Part shown: in pieces, positions 9,105-18,963 of the stretch | Layout of the letters: each line of letters begins with the position of its first letter | Position numbering within the stretch: the first letter of the stretch is position 1 | Source of the DNA: an uncultured Oscillospiraceae bacterium | GTDB taxonomy: Bacteria; Bacillota; Clostridia; Oscillospirales; Acutalibacteraceae | NCBI GenBank assembly: GCA_900549825.1 | Contig: URQB01000003.1 | Location: forward strand, 1-64,000 | Length of the DNA: 64,000 nucleotides | Direction of reading: 5' to 3' | The notes under the pieces: model-generated | Seen by the model: the letters and a program-made list of their open reading frames with translations, nothing else | Database searches by the model: none | Told to the model about the DNA's origin: nothing | Position numbers and translations under genes: made by a program

Positions 9105-12100
9105 TCGATCAAAGCATCAAAAAAGTCCTCGTCATCGGCTCCGGCCCCATCATCATCGGCCAGGCGGCGGAGTTCGACTACGCGGGCACGCAGGCCTGCC
9201 GCTCCCTGCATGAGGAGGGCGTGGAGGTCGTGCTGGTCAACTCCAACCCCGCCACCATCATGACGGATAAGGACATTGCGGACAAGGTCTATATCGAGCC
9301 GCTGACCATCCCGACCGTGCGCCGCGTGCTGGAGGTGGAAAAGCCGGATTCCATCCTGCCGACGCTGGGCGGCCAGACGGGCCTGAACCTCGCCATGGAG
9401 CTGGAGGAGAAGGGCATTTTGAAGGAGCTCGGCGTGCGGCTGATCGGCATCAACGCCGATGCGATCAAGAAGGCGGAGGACCGGCAGGCGTTTAAAGATA
9501 CGATGCTTTCCATCGGCGAACCCTGCGTCGCCTCCAGGGTGGTGGAGACGGTGGAGGACGCGCTGGAATTTTCCGCCTCCATCGGCTACCCCGTCATCGT
9601 CCGCCCGGCCTACACGCTCGGCGGCACCGGCGGCGGCATTGCGGATAATGAGGAGGAGCTGCGCGAGATCGCACACAACGGCATCCGCCTCTCCCGTGTC
9701 GGGCAGGTGCTCATTGAGCGCTGCATCGCGGGCTGGAAGGAAATTGAATATGAGGTGATGCGCGATTCCAAGGGTAACTGCATCACCGTCTGCAATATGG
9801 AAAACCTCGACCCGGTGGGCGTACATACGGGCGATTCGATCGTCGTCGCGCCCAGCCAGTCGCTCTCTGATAAGGATTATCAGATGCTGCGCTCCTCTGC
9901 GCTCAATATCATTTCCGCCTTGGGCATCCAGGGCGGCTGCAACGTCCAGTACGCATTGAACCCCGATTCCTTTGAATACGCGGTCATTGAAGTGAATCCC
10001 CGCGTTTCCCGCTCCTCCGCGCTGGCCTCCAAGGCGACGGGCTACCCGATCGCGCGCGTGGCGGCGAAGATCGCGCTCGGGTTAGGGCTCGATGAGATTC
10101 CAAACGCGGTCACGGGCAAGACCTTCGCAAGCTTTGAGCCTGCGCTCGACTACTGCGTGGTCAAATTCCCGAAGTGGCCCTTTGACAAATTCGTCACCGC
10201 CAAGCGCACCCTCGGCACGCAGATGAAGGCGACCGGCGAGGTCATGGCGATTTCCCGCTCCTTTGAGGCAGCGCTTTTAAAGGCGGTGCATTCGCTCGAA
10301 GAGCACCGCGAGAGCCTGATGGTGCCCGCTCTTCTGGAGATGAGCGATGAAGCGCTCATCGAGCAGCTTCACCATATTGATAATGAGCGCATTTACGCCG
10401 TCGCCGCGGCGATTTACAACGGGATTTCGCTCGAAACCATCCATGCGATCACAAAGATCGACTACTGGTTCCTCTATAAAATCCAATCCATTACGGATAT
10501 GGAGAAAAAGCTGCGCAGCGGCGTGTGCGACAAGGAGACCCTGCTGCAAGCAAAGCGCATGGGCTTTTTGGACAGCGTGATTGCCAAGGATATCGGCATC
10601 ACGCCCGCGGCGGTCAAGAATATGCGCAAAATGTGGGGCATCCAGCCCTCTTTCTCCGTTGTCGATACCTGTGCTGCAGAATTCCGGGCGCAGACGCCAT
10701 ATTATTATTCCGATTACGGCGTGGAGAACGAGGTGGATCCCTCTTGCGACCGCAAAAAGGTGCTGGTGCTCGGCTCCGGCCCGATCCGCATCGGGCAGGG
10801 CATTGAGTTTGACTACTGCTCCGTCCACTGCGTGTGGGCGCTGAAAAAGGCGGGCTATGAGACGGTGATCGTCAACAACAACCCGGAGACGGTCTCCACA
10901 GATTTCGACGTGGCGGACAAGCTCTATTTCGAGCCGCTCACGCCCGAATATGTGACCAACATCGTGGAGCTTGAAAAGCCGGATGGCGCAATCGTCCAGT
11001 TCGGCGGCCAGACGGCCATTAAGCTCACCGAAACACTCAACGATCTCGGCGTGAAAATCCTTGGCACGGATGCCGACCATGTCGACGCGGCGGAGGACCG
11101 CGAGCGCTTCGATGAGATCCTCGAGCTGTGCGCCATCCCGCGCCCGAAGGGGCAGACGGTCTTTACGGAAGAGGAGGCGCTCACCGCCGCGCATATGCTG
11201 GGTTATCCCGTGCTGGTGCGCCCGAGCTATGTGCTCGGCGGGCAGGGGATGCAGATTGCCGCTTCCGACGCGGATATCTGTGAATTTATGGCGATCATCA
11301 ACCGCACCGTGCAGGATCACCCTGTGCTGGTCGATAAATACCTCATGGGGCAGGAGGTCGAGGTTGACGCGATCTGTGACGGCCGTGATATCCTGATCCC
11401 AGGCATCATGGAGCATATCGACCGCGCGGGCATCCACTCGGGCGACTCGATCTCCGTCTACCCCGCCATCAGCCTGAGCCAGAAGGTGCAGGATACGATC
11501 GTGGATTATACGCGCCGCCTTGCCTCCGCCTTGGAGGTGGTCGGCATGATGAATATTCAGTTCATCGTTTACAACGAGACGGTCTATATCATCGAGGTAA
11601 ACCCCCGCTCCTCCCGGACGGTGCCCTATATCAGCAAGGTAACGGGCATCCCCGCCATCGCGCTCGCCACGCGCGCCATGCTCGGCGGGCGGCTGGCTGA
11701 TATGGGCTACGGCACCGGCCTTTACCGCCACAGCGGCTACTACGCGATCAAGATGCCTGTATTCTCCTTTGAGAAGATTCTCGGCGCGGATACCAGCCTC
11801 GGCCCGGAGATGAAATCCACCGGAGAGGTGCTCGGCATTTCGAAAAGCTACGACGAAGCGCTGCTCAAAGCCTTCGACGGCGCGGGCGTGCACCTGCCGA
11901 AGGATGGTAAGATCATCGTTACCGTCCGCGATAAGGATAAGGCCGAGGTCTGCGAAATGTTTAAAAACATGAAGGATATGCAATTCCGGCTCTATGCCAC
12001 GCCCGGCACGCGCAAGGCGCTCATGGAGGCGGGCGTGCAGGCCGAGCCGGTCAACAAGATTTCCGGCGAATCGCCCAATATCCACGATATGCTTGCGGCG

Positions 12101-12295
12101 GAGGACGTTTCCCTCATCATCAACACGCCCACACACGGCAGGCTTGAAAACCGCGACGGCTTCAAATTGCGCCGCCTGGCGGTGGAGGCCGGCTGCTCGT
12201 GTCTGACGAGCCTTGATGCAGCGAAGGCAATCATGGAGAGCACGCGTATTGTTGAATCGGACACGGTGAATTTGACGGATATTGCGACCCTGTAA
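9101..12295 (+). CDS. carB: Carbamoyl-phosphate synthase large subunit
   Basis: CarB makes carbamoyl phosphate from bicarbonate, ammonia from CarA and two ATP. The 1064 residues are the normal length. Two homologous ATP-grasp halves each start with a motif of the form KKVLVIGSGPIIIGQAAEFD (near residue 7) or KKVLVLGSGPIRIGQGIEFD (near 550). An oligomerisation segment lies between them (~400-540), and a C-terminal MGS-like allosteric domain begins near residue 935. The ATG overlaps the carA stop. No defects are seen. Confidence 0.97.
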
Positions 12296-12301
12296 AAGTT
12301 T

Positions 12302-12342
12302 AAAAAAAGGCTGCCCACAGCGCGTCTTCGTGCTGTGGGCAG
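12302..12342 (-). terminator. Terminator for the minus-strand acetyltransferase
   Basis: A perfect 11-base stem (CTGCCCACAGC at 12311-12321 with 12332-12342) is followed on the minus strand by CCTTTTTTTA. On the plus strand, after carB, there is no T-run, so it best serves the leftward GNAT transcript and may stop carB reads only partly. Confidence 0.7.
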
Positions 12343-12457
12343 TGGTTGTTATGCAGACTGTCCGCTATGCTTTTGAGTCAGGCCCGGCTCATGTGGGATA
12401 CCTCCCGTTCAGTTGCTATTTGTTAAAGTTCTATGATTATGATGCTAAAAGAGGGCC

Positions 12458-12910
12458 TTACCATGTCTTTTTCAATTTGATCGCGCCTGACTCCCATAGC
12501 GTAGGATATGTATCCGTGATAACAAAACCCACATTTTGATAAAAAGCGACCGTAGAAAAATAGACGGGCTTGGATTCCGGCATTACGGTCATTAATTCGA
12601 TCGTGCGCAAGCCCATTTCATCGAGATACGCGACGAATTTATCCATCAATATTTTTCCATAGCCTTGCCCTCGATAGGCCCTTTTGGTGGCAAATAAAGT
12701 GATGTGCGGGCATCCGTCCAGGCATGTGAAAACAAGGAATGAGACCATTTCGCCATCGTTCCAAAGGCAGGCGGCTCTCTGGAAAAGCAGATCGTTTCTG
12801 ACATCGGCAGGTACGTTCTCCGTGAAGTAGTCGGCGGTGTAATCCTGAGCGATCGCCACGATTTGCGCAATGGTATTCTGTGACGGTTCTTTTTCGACGG
12901 TAAAAATCAT
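12458..12910 (-). CDS. GNAT-family N-acetyltransferase
   Basis: The 150-residue protein has a full GNAT fold. The acetyl-CoA pyrophosphate-binding motif is RAYRGQGYGKILMDKF (about residues 80-95), and the C-terminal VAFYQNVGFVI is typical of motif B. GNAT enzymes transfer an acyl group from acyl-CoA to an amine; the acceptor cannot be told from sequence. It is a single gene between carB (convergent) and a decayed gene, with a strong terminator downstream. Confidence 0.85.
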   Translation of the reverse strand: MIFTVEKEPSQNTIAQIVAIAQDYTADYFTENVPADVRNDLLFQRAACLWNDGEMVSFLVFTCLDGCPHITLFATKRAYRGQGYGKILMDKFVAYLDEMGLRTIELMTVMPESKPVYFSTVAFYQNVGFVITDTYPTLWESGAIKLKKTW

Positions 12911-13018
12911 CTCAATCTATTCTCCCTTTTTACTATAACGTTTCGTTCAGTATTCATTATCCAACAGCTATAGCAGGAGTGCAAGCGTTTGCGGTATTTT
13001 TTGGAAGGAGTGACCATT

Positions 13019-13246
13019 ATGAAACGGATAGGGTGGATAGCATGATTGCGCTGATCCTTTCCTTCCTGTTCCTGCGCTGCGGAAATCGAATCGTTTGAAG
13101 CGTTTTATCGGGCTTTGGCGGATTGTGACGTCTCCCGGGAGGGGGATGTGCTGCGCGTGAAAAGCGCTCAAAGTGGCCGGACGGTACAGCTCACGTTTGA
13201 TGAGGAGCAGGGCGCCCGGATGGTGCGGTTCTCCATGGATCGGTAA
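13019..13246 (+). pseudogene. Frameshifted small secreted-protein gene
   Basis: A GGAAGGAG site eight bases before ATG (13019) starts MKRIGWIA, which stops at once. A neighbouring frame then reads ALILSFLFL, like a signal-peptide core. A third frame continues from AAEIESFEAFYRALAD through VRFSMDR to a stop at 13246. Joined together these resemble a small exported protein of about 75 residues broken by two frameshifts. I do not recognise the family. The rest of 12911-13360 holds only this remnant and the hairpin at 13284-13318. Confidence 0.5.
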
Positions 13247-13283
13247 GCGGTTTGATAAAATAATGAGAGATCAAATAAAATAC

Positions 13284-13318
13284 AGCGCCCTGTGCAGATG
13301 TGTGCAGGGGCGCTGTGG
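13284..13318. other. GC-rich hairpin after the decayed gene
   Basis: CAGCGCCC pairs with GGGCGCTG around a short loop. On the minus strand an A/T-rich stretch (TATTTTATTTG) follows, so it may be a weak terminator for the leftward Smr gene. Confidence 0.4.
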
Positions 13319-13360
13319 GATATCCGGATTATTTAGCACGCCATAAAAAGGGCGGCCAGT

Positions 13361-13600
13361 TTACCGCTTTGCCTTGTGCTTACGCAACTCAATCACAGTT
13401 TGCCCGGCATTGTAGGAGGCGCGGATCGTTTTGATGCGCGTGCTGGTGAGCTCGTTCCGCACCATATTCTTGAGCACTTGCCCGTGGCTGTAGCCGTGAA
13501 TCACGATAATCTCCTTTACCTCTTCCGGCGCGTTGTCGATGAGCATGTCGAGCCGGAAGCGGGCCTCACGCGCGTGCATGCCGTGGATGTCTACGGTCAT
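13361..13600 (-). CDS. Small Smr-domain protein
   Basis: The 79-residue protein is almost entirely an Smr domain, as found at the C-terminus of MutS2: VDIHGMHAREARFRLDMLID, then IIVIHGYSHGQVLKNMV with the HGxxxG-type motif. Smr domains bind or nick nucleic acids, and stand-alone forms have been linked to mRNA or ribosome quality control. I chose the ATG at 13600 with an AGGGCGG site upstream; a TTG at 13630 is an alternative. Longer extensions would overlap the terminator at 13650-13691. It follows the radical SAM gene in the same direction. Confidence 0.8.
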   Translation of the reverse strand: MTVDIHGMHAREARFRLDMLIDNAPEEVKEIIVIHGYSHGQVLKNMVRNELTSTRIKTIRASYNAGQTVIELRKHKAKR

Positions 13601-13649
13601 CTGGCCGCCCTGACGGGTTACCTGAAGCAAAGTGCCTCTCCCCCTTTCT

Positions 13650-13691
13650 AAAAAATGAAGAGAAAGGGCAGAGAACGCCCGTTCCCTGCCC
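13650..13691 (-). terminator. Intrinsic terminator after the radical SAM gene
   Basis: On the minus strand an 11-base stem (GGGCAGGGAAC at 13691-13681 with GTTCTCTGCCC at 13676-13666) with GGGC loop is followed by TTTCTCTTCATTTTTT. It lies 17 bases beyond the radical SAM stop codon. Confidence 0.75.
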
Positions 13692-13707
13692 CATTGCAAG
13701 TTTCCAA

Positions 13708-15168
13708 TTATTGCGGCTGATTGTCTCCGCCCTGCTCTTGTTTTGCCTTATCCGCCGCCTCGCGCTTGCCCTGAGGCGTGTCGCGGTAATACTGCGTCTT
13801 CGGGTGCGGATGCTCCCTGGAGGCCCAGAGCTGATCCGCCTCCGGCGCCCATGCAGCGGCAAATTTATCGCACTTGGCACAGAGCGTTTCCGCACTTTCC
13901 GGTGAAATCAGGTCTGTGGATTTCGCGCCTGATTCTTCGATCATCCTGCGCAGGCAATCCGGGTTTTCCAGCATCGGGCAGGGGCGCAGATGGTTGTCGT
14001 TAAACGGCTGGCCGCGCCAGTAGGCCTGAAACAGGGGGCGGCGCAGCGCTTCAATGAGCGTGTGCGTGCGGATATTGGAATCCGAGAAGTGGATGAACAC
14101 GCAGGGCTCGATATCGCCCGCGGAATTAATGTGGAAATAATTGCGCCCGCCCGCGATGCAGCCGCCGACGTATTCGGCATCGTCCTGAAAATCGAAGACG
14201 AACATGGGCTTGCCAGTTTTGCCATTGCGCATTTTGCGCAGCCAGTCATACATATGCCTGCGCTGCTCCGGCGTGGGGATCAATTCCGGGTAAGCGTCGT
14301 GCCCCACCGGCATATAGTTGAAATAGGCGCCGAATTTGACGCCCTTCTCAATCATCAGGTCGATGAATTCGTCGCTTGTGACCGCGTCGACGTTTTGGCT
14401 CGTATAGCAGACGGAGATGCCGAAGAGGAGCTTATTTTGCTTTAACAGGTCCATCGCATGCATGACCTTGTCGTACACGCCGTCGCCTCGGCGGCTGTCG
14501 TTGCTCTCGCGGGTGCCCTCGATGCTGATGGCGAGGGCAAAGTTGCCCACGCGCTTCATTTCGTCGCAGAATTTCTGGTCGACGAGCGTTGCGTTCGTAT
14601 AGGCAAGGAAGGCGCAATCCGGATTCTCCTCACACAGGCGGATCACGTCGTCCTTGCGCACGAGCGGCTCGCCGCCCGTGAACATATAAAAATGCGTTCC
14701 CATCTCCTTGCCCTGGCGGATGATGTCGCTGAGCTCCTCATAGCTCAGGCTCTGGCGGTGGCCGTATTCCGCCGCCCAGCAGCCCTTGCATTTGAGGTTG
14801 CATGCGCTCGTCGGGTCAAGCAGGATGATCCAGGGGATATTGCACTGGTATTTTTCACGGTTTTCGCGCACGGTCTTGGTGCCATAATACGCGGCATGCA
14901 GGCCCAGCGCGAGAAACATCTTTTTAATTACATCGTGATCGATATCGCGCAGGATATTCATTGCAAACTGGTTCCAGACGTTATCGGGATCCTCCGCGCC
15001 CCTGCGAATACCCTCCATCGACTTGGCCGGAAAGAGATTCCCGACGATGCCCTGGACCTTGTCCACCAGCTTCAAAAGATTTGCCTGCGGATCTTTGTCC
15101 ACATATTTGAGCAGCTGGTCGAGAACAGCCCCTGCCGCCGCGCGTTGTGCTTTATGCTTGACAGCCAT
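13708..15168 (-). CDS. Radical SAM protein of unknown specificity
   Basis: The 486-residue protein has the radical SAM cluster motif CNLKCKGC near residue 130 and MFTGGEPLVRK for SAM binding. Three later Cys groups (GGCIAGGRNYFHI...EPCVFIHF, RPCPMLENPDCL, LCAKCDKF) suggest a SPASM-like auxiliary Fe-S domain. Such enzymes modify peptides or small molecules through a 5'-deoxyadenosyl radical. No precursor peptide gene was found nearby, so a RiPP role is not supported. The N-terminal ~110 residues are helical and unassigned; the C-terminus is charged. It has its own consensus promoter (15212-15240) and terminator, so it is probably transcribed alone. Confidence 0.85.
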   Translation of the reverse strand: MAVKHKAQRAAAGAVLDQLLKYVDKDPQANLLKLVDKVQGIVGNLFPAKSMEGIRRGAEDPDNVWNQFAMNILRDIDHDVIKKMFLALGLHAAYYGTKTVRENREKYQCNIPWIILLDPTSACNLKCKGCWAAEYGHRQSLSYEELSDIIRQGKEMGTHFYMFTGGEPLVRKDDVIRLCEENPDCAFLAYTNATLVDQKFCDEMKRVGNFALAISIEGTRESNDSRRGDGVYDKVMHAMDLLKQNKLLFGISVCYTSQNVDAVTSDEFIDLMIEKGVKFGAYFNYMPVGHDAYPELIPTPEQRRHMYDWLRKMRNGKTGKPMFVFDFQDDAEYVGGCIAGGRNYFHINSAGDIEPCVFIHFSDSNIRTHTLIEALRRPLFQAYWRGQPFNDNHLRPCPMLENPDCLRRMIEESGAKSTDLISPESAETLCAKCDKFAAAWAPEADQLWASREHPHPKTQYYRDTPQGKREAADKAKQEQGGDNQPQ

Positions 15169-15211
15169 TTGATATAATCCCTCCCTGCGGGCCGCAATAG
15201 CCCACTGTCTT

Positions 15212-15240
15212 AGTGTACGTGATTATGGAAGGGATGTCAA
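15212..15240 (-). promoter_or_regulatory. Promoter of the radical SAM gene
   Basis: On the minus strand TTGACA (15240-15235), a 17-base spacer and TACACT (15217-15212) lie about 45 bases before the radical SAM start codon. Confidence 0.75.
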
Positions 15241-15290
15241 TAAAAGAAGTGTGAACTTCGAATGAATTTACTGCAGAATCTTTATTTTGT

Positions 15291-16553
15291 CTATCTTTTC
15301 ATCTGCGCTTTGCGCTGCGCCGCCGCGCCTGCCGGCAGGGCCACCGTGAAGGCCGTTCCCTGGCTGCCGCTCTGCACGCCGATCTTTCCGTGATGCGCCT
15401 CCACGATGCTCTGCGCGATCGAAAGGCCGAGCCCGTATCCGCCCTGCGCGCGTGTGCGGGAGCTGTCCACCCGGTAAAACCGCTCGAAGATATGGGAGAG
15501 CTGCCCGGCGGGAATCTGCGCGCCGGTATTGTGTACCGTCAGCACGGCCTTGTCCTGCGCCGTTTGCAGCCGGAGGGTGATTGTCCCGCCCTCGTCGGAG
15601 TATTTGACCGCATTGTCCAGCAGGATGGCGGTCAGGCGGCGCAACCGGTCCTCATCGCCCTGGATTACAATATTCTCCGCGATCTCGCTGGTGAGCGTTT
15701 TATTCTGCTCAAAAGCGACGGATTCGAATGGCAGCACGCTGCTCCAGACCACATCGCTGAAATTGACCTCGGAGAGCGTAAGCGCTTCCTGCATGTCGTC
15801 CGCCTGTGCGAGAAAGAGGAGGCTACCTACAAGCTCCTTCATGCGTGAGGCCTCCGCCTGCGTGTATTCGAGCCATTTAATCTGGCTCTGTACCGTTTCC
15901 TCCCGGTGGGAGAGGACGATGCCCATATTGGCGAGGATCACGGTCAGGGGCGTTTTTAATTCATGGGAGGCGTCCGCGACGAACTGCCGCTGCTGTTTCC
16001 AGGATTTTTCAATCGGGCGCAGCGCCCACCGCGCGAGGAACAGGCTGATCACGAAGAAGGCAAGCAAGCCGAAAAATCCCACAAGCGCGGAGGTCTCCAG
16101 CAGGGAGGTCAGGCTCTCGATTTCATTCGTACGGTCCGCGAAGGCGATGCGGCTGCCCTGAACAAGGAAGCGCAGGTTTTCCCCGCGGATGATGCCGGAG
16201 CTTTTTTCCTGCGCCAATGCGTTGGAGACAATGGCCTCCAGCGCAGATTCATCCGTGACCGTCACCTCCTCGCCGAAGATTTCTTTGACGGAATTGTCGC
16301 CGTTCAGCTCCACATAAAAGGCGGCCGTCATCATTTTTCGCGGTTCTTTTTCGTTAGGAGGTTTGCCGCCACCGATCTCCCGCTTGGGGAAATCGGTATC
16401 CCCGCTGCGCATCACGCGCTCCATGGCCTGTGTGCTGTCCATCTCCAGCCGGTGATAGGAGGAGGCGAGCACGGCGGCGAACACGATGGTCAGCACAAGG
16501 GTGACCAGGAGCATATTGACCAATACAAATTTCCAGCGTAGTTTATTCAGCAT
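15291..16553 (-). CDS. Sensor histidine kinase
   Basis: This 420-residue membrane kinase has transmembrane segments near residues 9-32 and 154-175 enclosing a ~120-residue extracellular sensor region. The phosphoacceptor His197 lies in the H-box DASHELKTPLTVI. The C-terminal ATPase domain has N, G1 (GYGLGLSIAQSIVEAH) and G2-type motifs. It overlaps the response regulator gene by 11 bases, so they form one operon and a cognate pair. The divergent VTC/DUF4956 genes share the regulatory region and are probable targets. The signal is unknown. Confidence 0.93.
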   Translation of the reverse strand: MLNKLRWKFVLVNMLLVTLVLTIVFAAVLASSYHRLEMDSTQAMERVMRSGDTDFPKREIGGGKPPNEKEPRKMMTAAFYVELNGDNSVKEIFGEEVTVTDESALEAIVSNALAQEKSSGIIRGENLRFLVQGSRIAFADRTNEIESLTSLLETSALVGFFGLLAFFVISLFLARWALRPIEKSWKQQRQFVADASHELKTPLTVILANMGIVLSHREETVQSQIKWLEYTQAEASRMKELVGSLLFLAQADDMQEALTLSEVNFSDVVWSSVLPFESVAFEQNKTLTSEIAENIVIQGDEDRLRRLTAILLDNAVKYSDEGGTITLRLQTAQDKAVLTVHNTGAQIPAGQLSHIFERFYRVDSSRTRAQGGYGLGLSIAQSIVEAHHGKIGVQSGSQGTAFTVALPAGAAAQRKAQMKR

Positions 16554-17235
16554 GAGCCCCGTCCTCCAGATGGTAGCCGAGCTTGCGCGCGGTGGAGATT
16601 TGAACCGTGCTGTTCAGGAAAGCAAGCTTTTTGCGCAGGAAGGAGATGTATGCCTCCACGTTATTGTCCTCCGCGTCCGATTCGCTGCCCCAGATCTTCA
16701 GAAGCAGCGTCTCCTTGGAGAGGACGATATTGGGGTTTGACATCAGCAGGCGGATCACCTCAAACTCCTTGAGCCCTAGGCGGACGCTTTTCGTGCCGCA
16801 CTGCAGCGTGTAGGCGGCGAGGTTGAGTGTCAGGTCGCCAAAGGCAAGCTCGTTTAACACCACGTCGCCCTGCCTGCGCGAAAGCGCGCGTATACGCGCG
16901 AGCAGCTCCTCTGTGAAGAAGGGCTTCGTCAGGTAGTCGTCCGCGCCGCAGTCCAGGCCGGTTACCTTATCCTGTACCTCATCCTTTGCCGTCAGGAGCA
17001 GCACAGGGGTCTGATCCTTCTGCGCGCGCAGCTCGCGCACCACCTCGAACCCGTTTTTCTGCGGCAGCATGACGTCCAGCACGATCACGTCATAGATCCC
17101 GCTGAGTGCGTAATCAAGGCCGGCCTCGCCATCATGTACGATGTCGGCGGTATATTTGTTTTCCGTCATAATCTGGCCGAGCGCTTCGGCCAGGCGGACT
17201 TCATCTTCCACGATCAGGATTCGCATATTGGACAC
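16543..17235 (-). CDS. OmpR-family response regulator
   Basis: The 230-residue protein has a receiver domain with the phosphoacceptor Asp54 in VIVLDVMLPQ and Lys104 in DDYLTKPF, then an OmpR-type winged-helix DNA-binding domain (about 130-228) with LGLKEFEVIRLLM and VEAYISFLRKKL. It precedes its kinase in the transcript. The divergent intergenic region contains four half-sites at exact 11-base steps, the layout expected for tandem OmpR-family dimers. Autoregulation and activation of the VTC operon are inferred. Confidence 0.94.
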   Translation of the reverse strand: MSNMRILIVEDEVRLAEALGQIMTENKYTADIVHDGEAGLDYALSGIYDVIVLDVMLPQKNGFEVVRELRAQKDQTPVLLLTAKDEVQDKVTGLDCGADDYLTKPFFTEELLARIRALSRRQGDVVLNELAFGDLTLNLAAYTLQCGTKSVRLGLKEFEVIRLLMSNPNIVLSKETLLLKIWGSESDAEDNNVEAYISFLRKKLAFLNSTVQISTARKLGYHLEDGAHAE

Positions 17236-17308
17236 ATCCTTTTGCTTTGAGGCTATTTTAGCATGCCGCGCCTCATTTTTCTACCCTCGGGCATTGTAAT
17301 CAAATAAG

Positions 17309-17347
17309 CTGAAACCATTCTGAAAGTTTTTTTCAGAAGAATTTCAG
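17309..17347. promoter_or_regulatory. Four-half-site operator for the response regulator
   Basis: CTGAAA occurs at 17309-17314 and 17320-17325, and its complement TTTCAG at 17331-17336 and 17342-17347. All starts are 11 bases apart, and the whole array is symmetric about 17328. A -10-like TATACT (17358-17363) follows without a -35 hexamer, as expected where an activator replaces the -35 contact for the rightward VTC gene. Confidence 0.75.
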
Positions 17348-17428
17348 AAAACCGGATTATACTGATGGCTGTACGGAGGCGGAATGTGTGTGCCCGCCTT
17401 CAGAAAACCGGCGAAGGAGACAAAGAAC

Positions 17429-18190
17429 ATGGCCATAGCAACCTTCCAGCGGTATGAAAAGAAATATCTGCTGAATTTGACGCAGTATCAGGCGCTCCTG
17501 CCTGTGATGGAACAGCATATGACGCCGGATATCTACTGTAAAAACGGCGAGGAATATGAAATCTACGGCCTGTATTATGATACGGAAAACAGCGATCTGA
17601 TCCGGCATTCGCTTTCCCATCCCTATTATAAGGAGAAGCTGCGCGTGCGCAGCTATTGGATTCCGCGCTCGCCGGAAGAGCCTGTATTCGTTGAGCTGAA
17701 AAAGAAAATTGGCGGTATCACGACGAAACGGCGTGCGCAGCTTCCCTTGCAGGAGGCCTATCGGATGCTCGCGGGCGGCGCGCCGCCGGTAATGTCTGAT
17801 TACCTTTCGCGGGAAGTGCTTCTGGAAATTTCCGGTTTTTTATATATCTATGAGGTTCGTCCAGCCGTATATATCAGCTATAAGCGGCTGGCCCTGACCG
17901 GCAAGGACGATCCAAACCTGCGCATTACCTTTGACCGGGATATCTGCACGCGGCGTGAAAAGCTTCTGCTGGAGGCGGGCTCCTTTGGCAGCCTTCTGAT
18001 CCCGGAGGAGGATCGCCTCATGGAGATCAAAACGCTGGGCGCGCTGCCGGTGTGGCTCGTCCGGGAGTTATCCGCGCAGAAAATTTACAGCCAAGGCTTC
18101 TCGAAATACGGTACAGAATTTCAGCAAAGGCTGCGTACACCGCCATCCGATCCGGGGAAAGGGCCGGGTGCACTGCGGCAGATCTTCTGA
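17429..18190 (+). CDS. VTC-domain protein (polyphosphate polymerase-like)
   Basis: The 253-residue protein has the bacterial VTC fold, which forms a charged tunnel for nucleotide or polyphosphate chemistry in the yeast Vtc4 homologue. Typical elements are FQRYEKKYLL at the start, YGLYYDTENSDLI, KLRVRSYW, VFVELKKKIGG, TKRRAQLP and the late acidic/basic pair MEIKTLG and YSQGFSKYGTEF. The ATG at 17429 follows AAGGAGA by eight bases. The DUF4956 membrane gene follows 42 bases later; these two are often found together, frequently with a CotH kinase that is missing here. The in vivo product is not established. Confidence 0.85.
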   Translation: MAIATFQRYEKKYLLNLTQYQALLPVMEQHMTPDIYCKNGEEYEIYGLYYDTENSDLIRHSLSHPYYKEKLRVRSYWIPRSPEEPVFVELKKKIGGITTKRRAQLPLQEAYRMLAGGAPPVMSDYLSREVLLEISGFLYIYEVRPAVYISYKRLALTGKDDPNLRITFDRDICTRREKLLLEAGSFGSLLIPEEDRLMEIKTLGALPVWLVRELSAQKIYSQGFSKYGTEFQQRLRTPPSDPGKGPGALRQIF

Positions 18191-18232
18191 TTTCGCAATC
18201 GTTTATGTAGTATATAGAAAGGATCGATTTTC

Positions 18233-18916
18233 ATGCTTAATACGCTTTTTTCTTCGGTAGCAGGCGATCTCAGCCCGCTGAATGCCTGCCTGATTATTGG
18301 CTCATCCCTGCTGCTGGGGCTGCTCATCAGCCTGACCTATCTTGCAACGCACCAGAAGGAAGGCTATGCCCGCAGCTTTCCCGTTACACTGATCATGCTC
18401 CCTGCCATTATCGCGATTATTATACTTCTGGTTGGCAATAACGTGGCGCGGGCGTTCAGCCTGGCGGGTGCGTTTTCACTGATCCGCTTCCGCAGCGCAC
18501 CGGGCGATCCAAAGGATATCGCCTATGTGTTTTTTACCCTCGGCGTGGGTCTTGCCTGCGGCATGGGATATATTGGCTATGCAGTGCTGTTTGCCGTGAT
18601 CCTGTGCGCAGTGATGGCATGCCTGCAGGCGGTTCGTTTTGGCCAGCCGAAGACAGAGCGGATGACGCTGAAAATCACAGTACCGGAAAACTTGAATTTC
18701 CATGGCCTGTTCGACGACCTGCTGGAGCAGTATACAGTATCCTGGACGCGCAGGAAGGTCAAAACCAGCGATTTCGGCGCATTGTTCGAGGTTGTTTTTG
18801 ATATCCAGATGGAGGACGAGGCCGGGCAGAAGGAATTTTTGGATGCGATCCGCCAGCGCAACGGGAACCTGAATATTTCCCTGACGCTTGCAGGCGAGCC
18901 GGAGGGGACGTTCTAA
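18233..18916 (+). CDS. DUF4956-domain membrane protein
   Basis: This 227-residue protein has about four transmembrane helices in its first ~135 residues, including a conserved FSLAGAFSLIRFRSAPGD loop and a glycine-rich helix. A soluble ~90-residue C-terminal domain follows. This is the DUF4956 architecture, commonly linked to VTC-domain genes and proposed to act with them at the membrane; its chemistry is unknown. AGAAAGGA precedes the ATG. It is the last intact gene of the VTC operon. Confidence 0.85.
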   Translation: MLNTLFSSVAGDLSPLNACLIIGSSLLLGLLISLTYLATHQKEGYARSFPVTLIMLPAIIAIIILLVGNNVARAFSLAGAFSLIRFRSAPGDPKDIAYVFFTLGVGLACGMGYIGYAVLFAVILCAVMACLQAVRFGQPKTERMTLKITVPENLNFHGLFDDLLEQYTVSWTRRKVKTSDFGALFEVVFDIQMEDEAGQKEFLDAIRQRNGNLNISLTLAGEPEGTF

Positions 18917-18963
18917 CGCCGCCGCGGGCAAAAATATTTGACATCTCCATACCCCTTTCCGTA

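Noticed and set aside
10277..12136. A 619-codon open frame antisense to carB, and several similar long antisense frames (for example 94-1458 and 7914-9101)
   Set aside because: They lie fully opposite conserved genes, lack ribosome sites and have no recognisable motifs. High GC in third positions opens such frames by chance.
13708..15168. Radical SAM gene as part of a RiPP (peptide-modifying) cluster
   Set aside because: No short precursor peptide, protease or exporter is encoded nearby, and the gene has its own promoter and terminator.
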